From JABDFW01 sp035550215 (GTDB lineage Bacteria; Bacteroidota; Bacteroidia; Chitinophagales; Chitinophagaceae): a stretch of DNA of 64,000 nucleotides. Made by a program: the position numbers and the translations under genes. The notes under the pieces were generated by a model. The model had not been told where the DNA came from. It made no database searches and saw nothing but the letters and a program-made list of their open reading frames with translations. How positions within the stretch are numbered: position 1 is the first letter of the stretch; each line of letters starts with the position of its first letter. The DNA lies in the NCBI GenBank assembly GCA_035550215.1, contig DASZPM010000004.1:186001-250000 (forward strand), written 5' to 3'. This document shows, one piece after another, positions 7,857-16,934 of the stretch.

Positions 7857-9167
7857 ATGAAGGCAAGAACATTACAAAAGGATAAAGTAAACATAATTAC
7901 ACTGGGCTGCAGTAAAAACCTGGTAGATAGCGAGGTGCTGAGCGGGCAGCTAAAAGCTAACGATATTGATGTTGTGCATGAAAGCGGAAAACTTGACCAC
8001 AACATAGTGGTGGTAAATACCTGCGGGTTTATTGATAAGGCGAAAGAAGAAAGCATTAACACTATTCTTGACCAGGTAAATTTAAAGAAAAGGGGCAGGC
8101 TTGATAAAGTGTACGTAACCGGTTGCCTGAGTGAGCGGTACCGCGGCGACCTGGAGGCAGAAATACCCGAGGTTGATGCATGGTTTGGTACTATGGAACT
8201 GCCATTGATGCTGAAGCAGTTTGACGCAGATTATAAAAAAGAATTATTGGGGGAGCGTATGCTAAGTACGCCGCGGCATTATGCATACCTTAAAATAAGT
8301 GAAGGCTGCAACCGTACCTGTGCGTTTTGCGCAATACCGCTTATGCGCGGGCAACACGTAAGCAAACCTATGGATGCATTAGTGGCAGAAGCGGAGAGCC
8401 TTGTTAAAAAAGGGGTGAAAGAAGTAATGCTGATAGCGCAGGAACTTACGTATTATGGTCTTGACCTTTACAAAAAGAGGATGCTGGCAGATTTATTGAA
8501 CCGCCTTGCTGATGTAAAAGGATTGGAGTGGATACGGTTGCATTATGCTTATCCCAATAAATTTCCTATGGAAGTGTTGGATGTAATGCGTGACAGGGAA
8601 AATATCTGTAACTATCTTGACATGCCTTTACAGCATGCCAGCGACAATATGCTTAAGGCCATGCGCCGCCAAAGTACCCGTACCGAAATGGAAGAGCTTA
8701 TTGCGGCCATACGCGATAAAAACCCGGGTATTTGCCTGCGCACAACATTAATCTCCGGTTTTCCCGGCGAGACAGAAGAAGATGTTGAACAGGTGAAAGA
8801 TTTTTTACAAAAACAGCGTTTTGACAGGGTAGGCATTTTTACCTACAGCCATGAAGAAGGAACTTCGGGGTATGACCTTGCGGACAATGTTCCCGCAGAT
8901 GTAAAGCAACAGCGCGCGCAGGAAATAATGGAAGTGCAGCAAGAGATAAGCTATGAAAAGAACCTGGAAAAAGTTGGTAAAACCTTTAAAGTAATTATTG
9001 ATAAAAAAGAGGCCGGGAGATATTTGGGTAGGACTGAGTTTGACAGCGTGGAGGTGGATAATGAAGTGGTGATAGCTGCCGGTAAAAAATTACCCATAGG
9101 TGAATTTGTACAGGCAAAAATCACAAAGGCGTACGATTACGATTTGGAAGGGGAAGTGGTTGTTTAA
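7857..9167 (+). CDS. rimO: Ribosomal protein S12 methylthiotransferase RimO
   Basis: The 436-residue radical-SAM enzyme adds a methylthio group to an aspartate of ribosomal protein S12. It has an N-terminal MTTase domain (IITLGCSKNLVDSE, CGFIDKAKEES), whose Cys residues would bind the auxiliary cluster. The radical-SAM motif CNRTCAFC (CxxxCxxC) follows in ISEGCNRTCAFCAIP. A C-terminal TRAM-like domain ends the protein (KVIIDKKEAGRYLGRTEFDS). The methylthiotransferase order is complete, and the GCSKN motif favours RimO over MiaB. The start at 7857 is chosen because a good promoter lies between it and the in-frame ATG at 7794. Confidence 0.95.
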   Translation: MKARTLQKDKVNIITLGCSKNLVDSEVLSGQLKANDIDVVHESGKLDHNIVVVNTCGFIDKAKEESINTILDQVNLKKRGRLDKVYVTGCLSERYRGDLEAEIPEVDAWFGTMELPLMLKQFDADYKKELLGERMLSTPRHYAYLKISEGCNRTCAFCAIPLMRGQHVSKPMDALVAEAESLVKKGVKEVMLIAQELTYYGLDLYKKRMLADLLNRLADVKGLEWIRLHYAYPNKFPMEVLDVMRDRENICNYLDMPLQHASDNMLKAMRRQSTRTEMEELIAAIRDKNPGICLRTTLISGFPGETEEDVEQVKDFLQKQRFDRVGIFTYSHEEGTSGYDLADNVPADVKQQRAQEIMEVQQEISYEKNLEKVGKTFKVIIDKKEAGRYLGRTEFDSVEVDNEVVIAAGKKLPIGEFVQAKITKAYDYDLEGEVVV

Positions 9168-9277
9168 TCAGTCTGTGGTATTTTTAATGCCCTTTTCGAT
9201 TTGCGAAGTTACTTTACCGGCGGTTTTACTTATTGGCAACAATGTTTTTACTTCGTGTTTACTAACGCATAGCTTTT

Positions 9278-10876
9278 ATGCAGGCAGATTGTACTCAAAT
9301 AACTTATCATCAAACTGAGGCGTTCTCAAAAATTGTTACTGACTATTTGGATGGGGCTGAAGGGCTGAGACCCTTTTATGAGCATCCTGTAAACCTGCAG
9401 GGCATACATGCGGCTATCCAGGCCCGCAGGCAGTTTTCGCAAAACAGGCAACTGCTGGTAAGTGAGTTAAAACTGCAATATCAAAATATACCGGTACCTG
9501 TAAAGCTTGAACAAAATATTGAATCGCTTGCAGATGGTTCAACTTTCACGGTTACCACCGCCCACCAGCCAAATATATTTACAGGGCCAATATATTTTGT
9601 ATACAAAATACTGCACGCCATAAAACTTGCTGCTGTTCTTTCCAAAGAGTTTCCAGCCTGCAAGTTTGTGCCAGTATATTATATGGGCAGTGAAGATGCT
9701 GATTTGGATGAATTAGGCAGTATTACAGTAAATGGCAGAAAATATACCTGGCAAACAAACCAAACAGGGGCGGTGGGGAGGATGAAGGTGGATGCCAACT
9801 TTATCGCACTTATACTTGAACTTAATGGGCAGCTTGGTGTGGAACAATTTGGTGAGGAACTGGTAAACATATTTAAGCAATGTTACCGTAAAGGCATTAC
9901 CATTCAGCAGGCTACACTTGAACTGGTAAATACTTTATTTGGAGCTTATGGCCTTGTTGTACTGATACCGGATAATGCCAATTTAAAAAAGGCATTTAAC
10001 CCCGTTGTTGAAAAGGAACTGAGGGAAGGCTTCTCTCACATGGCAGTAAGTGATACTATCGGCGCACTTGGTCAAAATTATAAGGTGCAGGCGGGGGGAA
10101 GGGAATTGAACCTTTTTTACCTGCTGGATGATAAACGCGAACGCCTTGAAAAAGACGGTGACAAGTATTTTGTAAAATCACTGCAGCTTGAATGGACACA
10201 GGAGGAGATATTAAACGAACTGGAAGAGAACCCTGAAAGGTTTAGCGGGAATGTTATTTTACGTGGTGCCTTCCAGGAAACTGTGCTGCCGAACATTGCT
10301 TTTATCGGCGGTGGCGGTGAGCTTGCTTACTGGCTTGAATTGAAAAAGGTTTTTAAGGCGGTAGCTATTCCTTATCCTGTACTCGTATTGCGCAATTCCT
10401 TTTTGGTGATGGACGACCAATGGAGGAGAAAAATATCGGCAATCGGTTTTAACGGGAGCGATATTTTTAAACCCGAACAGGAGTTGCTTGATATTGTTGT
10501 TGAAAGGTATTCTGACAAACAGTTTGAGTTAAACGGTGAATTATCACGTATTGAAGACTTTTATTCCGGTATTAAAGAAATGGCAGTAAGAATAGATAGC
10601 ACTTTATCTGACCATGTGGATGCCCTAAAAACCAAAACCGTAAAGCGCTTGCTTCAACTGGAAAAGAAAATGAAGAGCGCGGAAAAAAGAAAATTTGCTG
10701 TACAGCTTGTGCAGATTCAAAAACTTAAAGAGGCACTATTTCCCAATAATAACCTGCAGGAGCGGGTTGAAAACCTTTCAGGGTTTTATGCGAAATATGG
10801 AAGTGAAATAGTAGATGTTCTCCTGGACAATTCGTTAAGCCTTGAGCAGGGGTTCTGTCTACTTACGTTAAAATAG
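9278..10876 (+). CDS. bshC: Bacillithiol biosynthesis cysteine-adding enzyme BshC
   Basis: The 532-residue enzyme is assigned to the last step of bacillithiol synthesis, addition of cysteine to glucosaminyl-malate. It shows the family signatures TAHQPNIFTGPIYFVYKI, MGSEDADLDELGSI and GGGGELAYWLELK, followed by a C-terminal coiled coil (about 430-510, KTVKRLLQLEKKMKSAEKRK). Length fits the family. It implies this organism uses bacillithiol as a low-molecular-weight thiol. It ends six bases before the convergent purE stop. Two DinB-fold genes elsewhere in the window could encode thiol S-transferases, but that is only a family association. Confidence 0.95.
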   Translation: MQADCTQITYHQTEAFSKIVTDYLDGAEGLRPFYEHPVNLQGIHAAIQARRQFSQNRQLLVSELKLQYQNIPVPVKLEQNIESLADGSTFTVTTAHQPNIFTGPIYFVYKILHAIKLAAVLSKEFPACKFVPVYYMGSEDADLDELGSITVNGRKYTWQTNQTGAVGRMKVDANFIALILELNGQLGVEQFGEELVNIFKQCYRKGITIQQATLELVNTLFGAYGLVVLIPDNANLKKAFNPVVEKELREGFSHMAVSDTIGALGQNYKVQAGGRELNLFYLLDDKRERLEKDGDKYFVKSLQLEWTQEEILNELEENPERFSGNVILRGAFQETVLPNIAFIGGGGELAYWLELKKVFKAVAIPYPVLVLRNSFLVMDDQWRRKISAIGFNGSDIFKPEQELLDIVVERYSDKQFELNGELSRIEDFYSGIKEMAVRIDSTLSDHVDALKTKTVKRLLQLEKKMKSAEKRKFAVQLVQIQKLKEALFPNNNLQERVENLSGFYAKYGSEIVDVLLDNSLSLEQGFCLLTLK

Positions 10877-10882
10877 AAATGA

Positions 10883-11392
10883 CTATTCGTCAAAACTGTT
10901 GCTCCAGCCTTCGCTCTTTATTTTATCAACTTTAGCCAGTACATCTGTCTCCAGTTTCTTTTTGTACGCTTCCACTTTTTTGCTGATGTTATCGTCAAAA
11001 GCGCCAATTATTGTTGCCGCCAGGATACCCGCATTTTTTGCAGCGTTTAATGCAACAGTTGCTACCGGAATACCGTTAGGCATTTGCAGGATGGAGAGTA
11101 CCGAATCCCAACCGTCAATACTGTTGGATGATTTTATTGGAACGCCTATAACGGGCAAAGAAGTAACTGATGCAACCATACCGGGCAGGTGTGCGGCGCC
11201 CCCGGCCCCTGCAATAATTACCTTTAATCCCCGGCTTTTTGCAGTAGACGCATATTCAACCATACGAAGCGGTGTGCGGTGCGCGGAAACCACTGTCAAT
11301 TCAAACGAAATACCAAACTCTTTCAGCACATCTGCGGCCTGCTGCATAACAGGTAAATCGCTGTCGCTTCCCATGATGATGCCTATATCCAT
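10883..11392 (-). CDS. purE: N5-carboxyaminoimidazole ribonucleotide mutase PurE
   Basis: The 169-residue class I PurE moves the carboxyl group of N5-CAIR to carbon 4 in purine synthesis. The fold signatures are MGSDSDLPVM, ELTVVSAHRTP (with the active-site His), GAGGAAHLPGMVAS and GVPIKS. It lies 83 bases downstream of purK on the same strand, the expected partner order, so both are probably one transcript. A slightly extended C-terminus (KKVEAYKKKLETDVLAKV) is rich in Lys. Confidence 0.96.
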   Translation of the reverse strand: MDIGIIMGSDSDLPVMQQAADVLKEFGISFELTVVSAHRTPLRMVEYASTAKSRGLKVIIAGAGGAAHLPGMVASVTSLPVIGVPIKSSNSIDGWDSVLSILQMPNGIPVATVALNAAKNAGILAATIIGAFDDNISKKVEAYKKKLETDVLAKVDKIKSEGWSNSFDE

Positions 11393-11475
11393 AATCGCTT
11401 ATATTTTTAAATGTGGTCTGCCTTTCGGTACACAACGCCAATTAATGTATCGCTGCTATTTTTTTCAATCTTCTG

Positions 11476-12603
11476 TTATGCCTTGTTGGTCTTTACTTTC
11501 AGTATATTCTTAATTTTATGTGCTTTATAGGTAAGGTCGCTCCTGTCCCGGCTTATAATAGTAACATGCCCCATTTTTCTGCCTGGTTTAGTCAGCCTTT
11601 TGCCATAAAGGTGCACAAAAACATTTTCCATTTTCAATACCTCCTCCAGGCCCTCATATACTGCCTCGCCTGTGTGTCCTTCTGCGCCAATTAAATTAAC
11701 CATGCTGGCAGGCAAAATATCGTCCGGGCATCCCAGCGGGTAATTTAATATAATCCGCCACAGCATATCGTACTGGCTGCTGTAATTCGCCTCTATGGTA
11801 TGGTGCCCGCTGTTGTGTACCCTGGGCGCAGTTTCGTTCACAAACACATCATCATTCCTGTCAACAAAAAGTTCAATGGCAAACAGGCCGGGGCTGCCCA
11901 ATTCTTTTACAACGCGTATAGCAATTGCTTCGGCTTTCCACAATACTTTTTCCGCAAGATCGGCCGGACTTACCTGGTAATCTAACAAATTAAGTGCCTG
12001 GTCAAATACCATCTCGGCGGGGGGGTAAATAGCTGTATCACCCTTGCTGTTCATCGCGACTATCACCGCAATTTCCTTTTTTATATCAACCATTTTTTCC
12101 AGTACTGCAGGTGCGTCAAATGCCTTATCCAGGTCTTTCTCGCCATGTAAAACCTGCACACCTTTACCATCATAACCACCCATGCCAATCTTGTGTACAG
12201 CGGGCAAAAATGACAAGTGTTGTTTTAGGTCGTGAAAATTTTTTGTTATAAGAAATTGTGGCGATGGCACCTGCTTTTCCTTATAAAATTCTTTTTGAAT
12301 AATCTTGTTCTTAATAGTCCTTATTGCCGATGGTTTTGGATATACTTTTACGCCTTCCTCTTCCAGCTTTTCCAGCGCATCTACGTTTACCGCCTCTATT
12401 TCAATGGTAAGTGCATCTACCTTTTTCCCAAAAGCATATACGGTCTCAAAATCTTGAATATCACCTTTTACAAAATGGTGGCAAAGGTGTGCAGCAGGGG
12501 CGTTTTCATCGTTTTCAAGCACGAATGTTTCCACTACATAATTTGCTGCCGCCTGCAGCAGCATGCGGCCAAGTTGCCCGCCGCCAAGAATTCCAACTTT
12601 CAT
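11476..12603 (-). CDS. purK: 5-(carboxyamino)imidazole ribonucleotide synthase PurK
   Basis: The 375-residue ATP-grasp ligase makes N5-CAIR from AIR, bicarbonate and ATP. It begins MKVGILGGGQLGRM, the classic PurK N-terminus. The ATP-grasp core includes HKIGMGGYDGKGVQ, and the metal-binding end is VNETAPRVHNSGHHT. An in-frame start 30 bases upstream (12633) would add ten residues before the conserved N-terminus, so the ATG at 12603 is preferred. TATCTTCG lies just before the start on this strand and may be a -7 element with an almost leaderless transcript. purE follows. Confidence 0.95.
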   Translation of the reverse strand: MKVGILGGGQLGRMLLQAAANYVVETFVLENDENAPAAHLCHHFVKGDIQDFETVYAFGKKVDALTIEIEAVNVDALEKLEEEGVKVYPKPSAIRTIKNKIIQKEFYKEKQVPSPQFLITKNFHDLKQHLSFLPAVHKIGMGGYDGKGVQVLHGEKDLDKAFDAPAVLEKMVDIKKEIAVIVAMNSKGDTAIYPPAEMVFDQALNLLDYQVSPADLAEKVLWKAEAIAIRVVKELGSPGLFAIELFVDRNDDVFVNETAPRVHNSGHHTIEANYSSQYDMLWRIILNYPLGCPDDILPASMVNLIGAEGHTGEAVYEGLEEVLKMENVFVHLYGKRLTKPGRKMGHVTIISRDRSDLTYKAHKIKNILKVKTNKA

Positions 12604-12686
12604 GGGGCGAAGATAACAATAAGCGTTTATCACTCGTCCAAGAAATACCGCACTGAAAGCTTTAATTATTTTATCTTTGCTATACG

Positions 12687-12767
12687 ATGCAGCCAGATTA
12701 TCCTCATAAAAGATTTAATGATATTCGCAGCAACTACTTCCTGCTGCGGGAGACACCTGCACCATAA
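12687..12767 (+). CDS. Possible 26-residue small protein
   Basis: In the 283-base gap between purK and hppD, a good -7 element (TATCTTTG, 12672-12679) is followed seven bases later by ATG and a 26-codon frame ending in TAA. The peptide is hydrophilic (KRFNDIRSN in the middle, LLRETPAP at the end), with no signal peptide or membrane segment. The only support is the promoter-to-start geometry, which matches other genes in this window. It could instead be the leader of a longer transcript or a decayed gene start. No other feature is visible in the gap. Confidence 0.3.
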   Translation: MQPDYPHKRFNDIRSNYFLLRETPAP

Positions 12768-12886
12768 GCTTCAATAATAAGTACCGGCCACTGCGCCTGT
12801 CATAAACCTCAGCATGGTTAATACAATTATGGCGGGCTTAAAACAATTTTAGCGAAACAATTTTTTACCTCTGTTAACTTATTTAT

Positions 12887-14023
12887 ATGTCATTTTCAAC
12901 AACGGCAGATGCCGCCACCCCTGTTATACAACCAATTGATTTTCTCCCTCTTGAAGGCACCGATTATGTAGAATTTTACGTAGGTAACGCCCGGCAGGCG
13001 GCCCATTTTTATAAAACTGCCTTTGGCTTTCAGAGCCTTGCGTATGCCGGCCCCGAAACTGGCATGAAAGACCGGGCCAGTTATGCAGTAAGACAGCACA
13101 AGCTTACGTTTGTTTTTACCACTGCACTCCGGAGTGATAGCGCCATAGCACAACATGTTGCCCTGCACGGTGACGGCGTTAAAATGATTGCATTGCGGGT
13201 GCCTGATGCAGCGGCCGCCTGGCATGAAACAACCTTGCGCGGTGGAGAGAGTTTTTTAGAGCCGGTTACCCTTACTGATGCTTCTGGAGAAGTAGTAATG
13301 AGCGGAATACATACCTACGGAGACACTGTGCATTTGTTTATTGAACGTAAGAACTATACCGGCGTTTTTATGCCCGGTTACAGGGCATGGAGCTCGGTTT
13401 ATAACCCCCCGTCTGTAGGTCTGTTATATGTTGACCATTGTGTTGGCAATGTGGGATGGGGACAGATGAATAAATGGGTAAAATTTTACGGGGATGTGAT
13501 GGGATTTAAAAATATCCTTTCGTTTGATGATACGGACATCTCTACAGAATATTCCGCACTTATGAGCAAGGTAATGAGCAGCGGAAACGGGTTTGTAAAA
13601 TTTCCCATTAATGAACCCGCGGAAGGCAAAAAGAAATCGCAGGTGGAAGAATTCCTGGAATTTTATAATGGGGAGGGCTGCCAGCACGTAGCGCTTGCCA
13701 CGCATAATATTGTAGATACGGTAACCCAACTGCAGGAAAGAGGAGTAGAATTTTTAAAGGTGCCGACAACTTATTATGATGATTTGCAACAAAGGGTTGG
13801 TATAATTGATGAAGACATACGGGCTTTAAAAGAGTTGGGCATATTAGTTGACAGGGATGATGAAGGATACCTGCTGCAAATATTTACCAGGCCGGTGGAA
13901 GACAGGCCAACATTATTTTTTGAAATAATACAGCGGAAAGGGGCAAAAAGCTTTGGCAAAGGCAATTTTAAAGCGTTGTTTGAAGCAATAGAACGTGAAC
14001 AGGCCGCCAGAGGCAATTTATAA
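12887..14023 (+). CDS. hppD: 4-hydroxyphenylpyruvate dioxygenase
   Basis: The 378-residue non-haem iron enzyme converts 4-hydroxyphenylpyruvate to homogentisate in tyrosine breakdown. It consists of two VOC-type halves. The iron ligands are His in VDHCVGNV (about residue 183), His in QHVALATHN (about 267) and Glu in FFEIIQRKG (about 346). The C-terminal helix GAKSFGKGNFKALFEAIERE is diagnostic. No other tyrosine-pathway gene (homogentisate dioxygenase, fumarylacetoacetase) is adjacent, so it appears to stand alone here. Confidence 0.96.
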   Translation: MSFSTTADAATPVIQPIDFLPLEGTDYVEFYVGNARQAAHFYKTAFGFQSLAYAGPETGMKDRASYAVRQHKLTFVFTTALRSDSAIAQHVALHGDGVKMIALRVPDAAAAWHETTLRGGESFLEPVTLTDASGEVVMSGIHTYGDTVHLFIERKNYTGVFMPGYRAWSSVYNPPSVGLLYVDHCVGNVGWGQMNKWVKFYGDVMGFKNILSFDDTDISTEYSALMSKVMSSGNGFVKFPINEPAEGKKKSQVEEFLEFYNGEGCQHVALATHNIVDTVTQLQERGVEFLKVPTTYYDDLQQRVGIIDEDIRALKELGILVDRDDEGYLLQIFTRPVEDRPTLFFEIIQRKGAKSFGKGNFKALFEAIEREQAARGNL

Positions 14024-14134
14024 ATACGCAAATTGTGGAAAACTTAGAGTATATATAAAAATTTTTCAACATACAATATTCTGCGCTGTTATTCAGTTTA
14101 ACTTGTATTTAAGTGTGTGAGATTGTTAAATGAA

Positions 14135-14142
14135 TATTTTTG
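14135..14142 (+). promoter_or_regulatory. Promoter -7 element of the L,D-transpeptidase gene
   Basis: TATTTTTG (TANNTTTG type) ends four bases before the ATG at 14147, implying a leaderless or nearly leaderless transcript. No TTG at the -33 distance. Its position is a reason to prefer 14147 over an in-frame start at 14117. Confidence 0.4.
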
Positions 14143-14146
14143 CGCC

Positions 14147-14899
14147 ATGAAAATTGCAGTTACCGCCTTATTTGGTTTATTATTTTTTGCAAATGCATTT
14201 GCCCAGCCATCTTTTATTGATGCTCAGAAAAAGTACCCGCATGTTGCTTTTGCCATTAAGCAAAAGGAAGATACCCTGAAAAAGCAGTTTGCTGCAATGG
14301 GGTTGGAATGGCCTGTGAGGCAAATGTATATACGCAGCTTTAAATATGACAGCCAGCTTGAGGTGTGGGTGCGTAACAACAGCAATGAGCCCTATAAGCT
14401 TTTTAAAACGTATAAAATATGCGCTATGGCTGGCTCCCTCGGCCCCAAGCGCATAGAAGGCGATTACCAGGTGCCGGAAGGTTTTTATTATATAACCGGC
14501 TTTAATCCTAAAAGCGAATATAACCTGGCGCTCAAGCTTAATTACCCGAACGAGTCTGACAAATTATTGAGTGACTCGCTTAGGCCGGGTGGGGGTATTT
14601 ACATTCATGGCAGTTGCATTACGGTGGGTTGCATTCCCATAATGGACGGGCAAATAGAAGAGCTATACCTGCTGGCAGCCAATGCCAAAGCAAGTGGCGA
14701 AGATTTTATACCTGTACACATTTTTCCTGTAAGGTTCAGCAATAAAACAAGCATGGATTACCTTGCCAAAGCTGAGCGCGGAGACGCTGACTTACAGAGG
14801 TTTGTTGGCAAGCTAAAGGAAGTATACGACTATTTTGAAAAGGAAAAAAGACTGCCTCTTATTTCAGTAAACAGCAGCGGCGAGTATGTGTTTATGTAA
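14147..14899 (+). CDS. Secreted L,D-transpeptidase family protein (YkuD fold)
   Basis: The 250-residue protein has a signal peptide (residues 1-20, ending AFAQ). Its YkuD domain ends with the active-site block IYIHGSCITVGCIPIMDGQIEE, where the His and the Cys of VGC form the catalytic pair. Such enzymes make 3-3 cross-links in peptidoglycan or attach proteins to it; the YafK-like subgroup fits best by overall layout. The ATG at 14147 places the signal peptide directly at the N-terminus. An alternative start at 14117 would add ten residues ahead of the signal. It stands alone between hppD and two small barrel genes. Confidence 0.85.
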   Translation: MKIAVTALFGLLFFANAFAQPSFIDAQKKYPHVAFAIKQKEDTLKKQFAAMGLEWPVRQMYIRSFKYDSQLEVWVRNNSNEPYKLFKTYKICAMAGSLGPKRIEGDYQVPEGFYYITGFNPKSEYNLALKLNYPNESDKLLSDSLRPGGGIYIHGSCITVGCIPIMDGQIEELYLLAANAKASGEDFIPVHIFPVRFSNKTSMDYLAKAERGDADLQRFVGKLKEVYDYFEKEKRLPLISVNSSGEYVFM

Positions 14900-15004
14900 A
14901 ACATTGTACCGAAAACGATTTTCCTTTCACTACATTTTAACAACTGCCATATAAACTTTAAACGGCCTGCCACGTTTCATGCATAGGAAACATAAATCAT
15001 AAGC

Positions 15005-15490
15005 ATGAAGAATACTTTTGCAGCCATTGCTGCGCTTTTTTGCTTTAGCCAGGTACACGCGCAAACGGTTGATATTATACCTGGTTCGTCTTATAAACAG
15101 GCAATTGGTTTAAAATTCCCCGGCGGTTTTTCTGTTACATACAAAAAATTTGTTACCAACAATAACAGTATAGAAGGCCAGTTAACTTACTGGAACAAAG
15201 GATTTCGCATGGCAGGGCTGTATGAGTTTAATTTTTATTCTTTTCCAACTGTCCCAACGCTGTCATGGTTTGTAGGGCCCGGCGCACATATCGGTTTTTG
15301 GAAAGAACAATACAGTAAAAGTTATAACAGTAAAGCAGACGTTGGCATTGACGGTATTTTAGGGCTTGATTATAAGTTTGAGAATATACCTATAAATGTA
15401 AGTCTTGATTGGGAGCCCGCCGTAACATTAATAGGCACCACGGGTTTTACGCCCGCATATGGAGGTCTTGGTATAAGGTACACATTTTGA
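15005..15490 (+). CDS. Small outer-membrane beta-barrel-like protein, copy 1
   Basis: The 161-residue secreted protein has a signal peptide (1-19, ending VHAQ). Alternating beta-strand sequence follows, ending GGLGIRYTF with a terminal Phe as in outer-membrane barrels. The next gene encodes a clear paralogue: both share SSYKxAxGxKF near the N-terminus, IGPGAHIGFW or VGPGAHIGFW, GIDGxLGLDYK, INVSLDW and the C-terminus. No catalytic motif is seen; a structural or porin-like role in the outer membrane is inferred. No named family is recognised with certainty. Confidence 0.7.
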   Translation: MKNTFAAIAALFCFSQVHAQTVDIIPGSSYKQAIGLKFPGGFSVTYKKFVTNNNSIEGQLTYWNKGFRMAGLYEFNFYSFPTVPTLSWFVGPGAHIGFWKEQYSKSYNSKADVGIDGILGLDYKFENIPINVSLDWEPAVTLIGTTGFTPAYGGLGIRYTF

Positions 15491-15549
15491 CATTTTAAAA
15501 AATTGGCACAGTTTTTATTTATAACCATGTAAACAACTTAAAAAACGTT

Positions 15550-16029
15550 ATGAAGAAAATTATTCTTACAACCTTGTTTATTGCCGGCTTATTTGTTATC
15601 AGCAACGCACAGGATATGGGCAGCAGCTACAAAACAGCTGTTGGCGTTAAATTTTACCCTGGAGCATTAAGCGTGAAAAGTTTTATTCAGCCAGACCGTG
15701 CGATTGAAGGGCTGGCATATTTTTACGAGGATGGCTTTCGCATTACCGGCTTATACGAAATACACGGAAACATAGAAGGAGTAGATGGACTGAAATGGTA
15801 CATAGGCCCCGGTGCACATATTGGTTTTTGGAGCCAAAGCTGGAAAGACAAATACCCTGACAGGAATAACTCTGTAGCTATTGGTATAGACGGCGTACTC
15901 GGCCTTGATTATAAAATAACAGGCGCGCCAATTAACGTGAGCCTTGACTGGCAACCTTCTTTCAATTTCGTGGGTTACAATTATTTTGAAGGCGGATGGG
16001 GTGGTTTAGGCATACGCTACACTTTTTAA
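15550..16029 (+). CDS. Small outer-membrane beta-barrel-like protein, copy 2
   Basis: The 159-residue paralogue lies 59 bases downstream of copy 1. It has a signal peptide (1-20, ending SNAQ), a central YIGPGAHIGFW element and a C-terminal GGLGIRYTF. The pair probably arose by tandem duplication and is likely co-transcribed, since the only terminator-like hairpin found comes after this gene. Divergence between the copies is concentrated in the first third, as expected for surface loops. Function unknown. Confidence 0.7.
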   Translation: MKKIILTTLFIAGLFVISNAQDMGSSYKTAVGVKFYPGALSVKSFIQPDRAIEGLAYFYEDGFRITGLYEIHGNIEGVDGLKWYIGPGAHIGFWSQSWKDKYPDRNNSVAIGIDGVLGLDYKITGAPINVSLDWQPSFNFVGYNYFEGGWGGLGIRYTF

Positions 16030-16055
16030 ACTTACAACTCCACTATACATTTTAC

Positions 16056-16085
16056 AGCCATGGCAGCAATGCGGTGGCTTTTTTT
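16056..16085 (+). terminator. Possible terminator after the barrel pair
   Basis: AGCCA (16056-16060) can pair with TGGCT (16075-16079), followed by a run of seven T. The stem is short, so confidence is moderate. Confidence 0.4.
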
Positions 16086-16106
16086 ATGATAGAAACCGTT
16101 TTGATT

Positions 16107-16136
16107 TTGGTAGGCAATTTTTTTTGTTTATATTTC
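16107..16136 (+). promoter_or_regulatory. Promoter of the lipoprotein gene at 16153
   Basis: TTG (16107-16109), 19 bases, then TATATTTC (16129-16136), one base off TANNTTTG. The ATG follows 16 bases later. Confidence 0.55.
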
Positions 16137-16152
16137 TGCAAAATAACTGGTT

Positions 16153-16923
16153 ATGCCCCTCAACCGCCAGCGCAACCGGCTTTTGCTTGTACTCTTTATA
16201 ATAGCAGTTTGCTTTGCATGCACCCCCCCGGGAAAAATTACAAAAGAAAATTTTGATTCCACTAAAGAGGAGGCTATTTACAAAGCCGGCCTTGATGATG
16301 CAAAAAATATGACAGAGGCCAAAGTGTCTCACAAACTAACCGAAGTAATACCCGCCAATAAAAATATAACGCAGGTTGACATAGACACTTTTAAAGTGCT
16401 GGTTGTAAGCTGGAAGGATTCGGCAGATTTGAATTATTACAACTCAGGTAAAAAGGGATATTTTAATACAGGAGGCTTTGTAAATTTTGTAACCATAGCG
16501 CCGGATTTATTGAAATGGTATGAAAGCAATCACCCTGATTCAGCCGTGCTGGATTACAGGCTGAAGGAATTACTTGGATTACCGCCAACAGCGAAAAAAA
16601 ATTGCTTTATGTTGTTTTGGGTAAAGGCGGCTGATTTATACAGGCCCTGCAAAGACAGCAGCATAACGGATAATTATTGTAATATTGATTTTCCGCCGGG
16701 CACTGGCACGGGCTACATTAAATGGTGGACTGATTATTTTAATGGTTCATACAGCAGTACTACACTGTATAAGAATTACCCATTTACCGGCCTTGGCTAC
16801 ACGTATGACTGGAGCCCTGCGAATAAGTCGCATAAAGGTCTGAGCGAGTTTTGCATAAAAGCCAATTCAACCATTTACTTTAATAGCTACGCCAGCACGA
16901 AACAATTTTTTGCAAACAAATAA
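16153..16923 (+). CDS. Lipoprotein of unknown function
   Basis: The 256-residue protein has a basic start (NRQRNR), a hydrophobic core and a lipobox ending AVCFAC, so Cys23 should be lipidated. The mature part is rich in Tyr, Asn, Lys and Trp. It has a Cys pair motif region (KKNCFMLFWV, YRPCKDSS, NYCNIDFPPG, EFCIKAN) that may form disulfides. Trp-rich stretches (IKWWTDYF) suggest a globular outer-membrane or periplasmic protein. No family is recognised. It is followed by an inverted repeat and then the convergent GH9 gene. Confidence 0.7.
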   Translation: MPLNRQRNRLLLVLFIIAVCFACTPPGKITKENFDSTKEEAIYKAGLDDAKNMTEAKVSHKLTEVIPANKNITQVDIDTFKVLVVSWKDSADLNYYNSGKKGYFNTGGFVNFVTIAPDLLKWYESNHPDSAVLDYRLKELLGLPPTAKKNCFMLFWVKAADLYRPCKDSSITDNYCNIDFPPGTGTGYIKWWTDYFNGSYSSTTLYKNYPFTGLGYTYDWSPANKSHKGLSEFCIKANSTIYFNSYASTKQFFANK

Positions 16924-16934
16924 TAATCTTTTTG

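Noticed and set aside
10899..11513. 204-codon plus-strand frame opposite purE
   Set aside because: Fully antisense to purE, with no conserved motif.
12232..12777. 181-codon plus-strand frame across purK
   Set aside because: It overlaps purK antisense; composition rich in Tyr/Phe/Cys is a reverse-frame effect.
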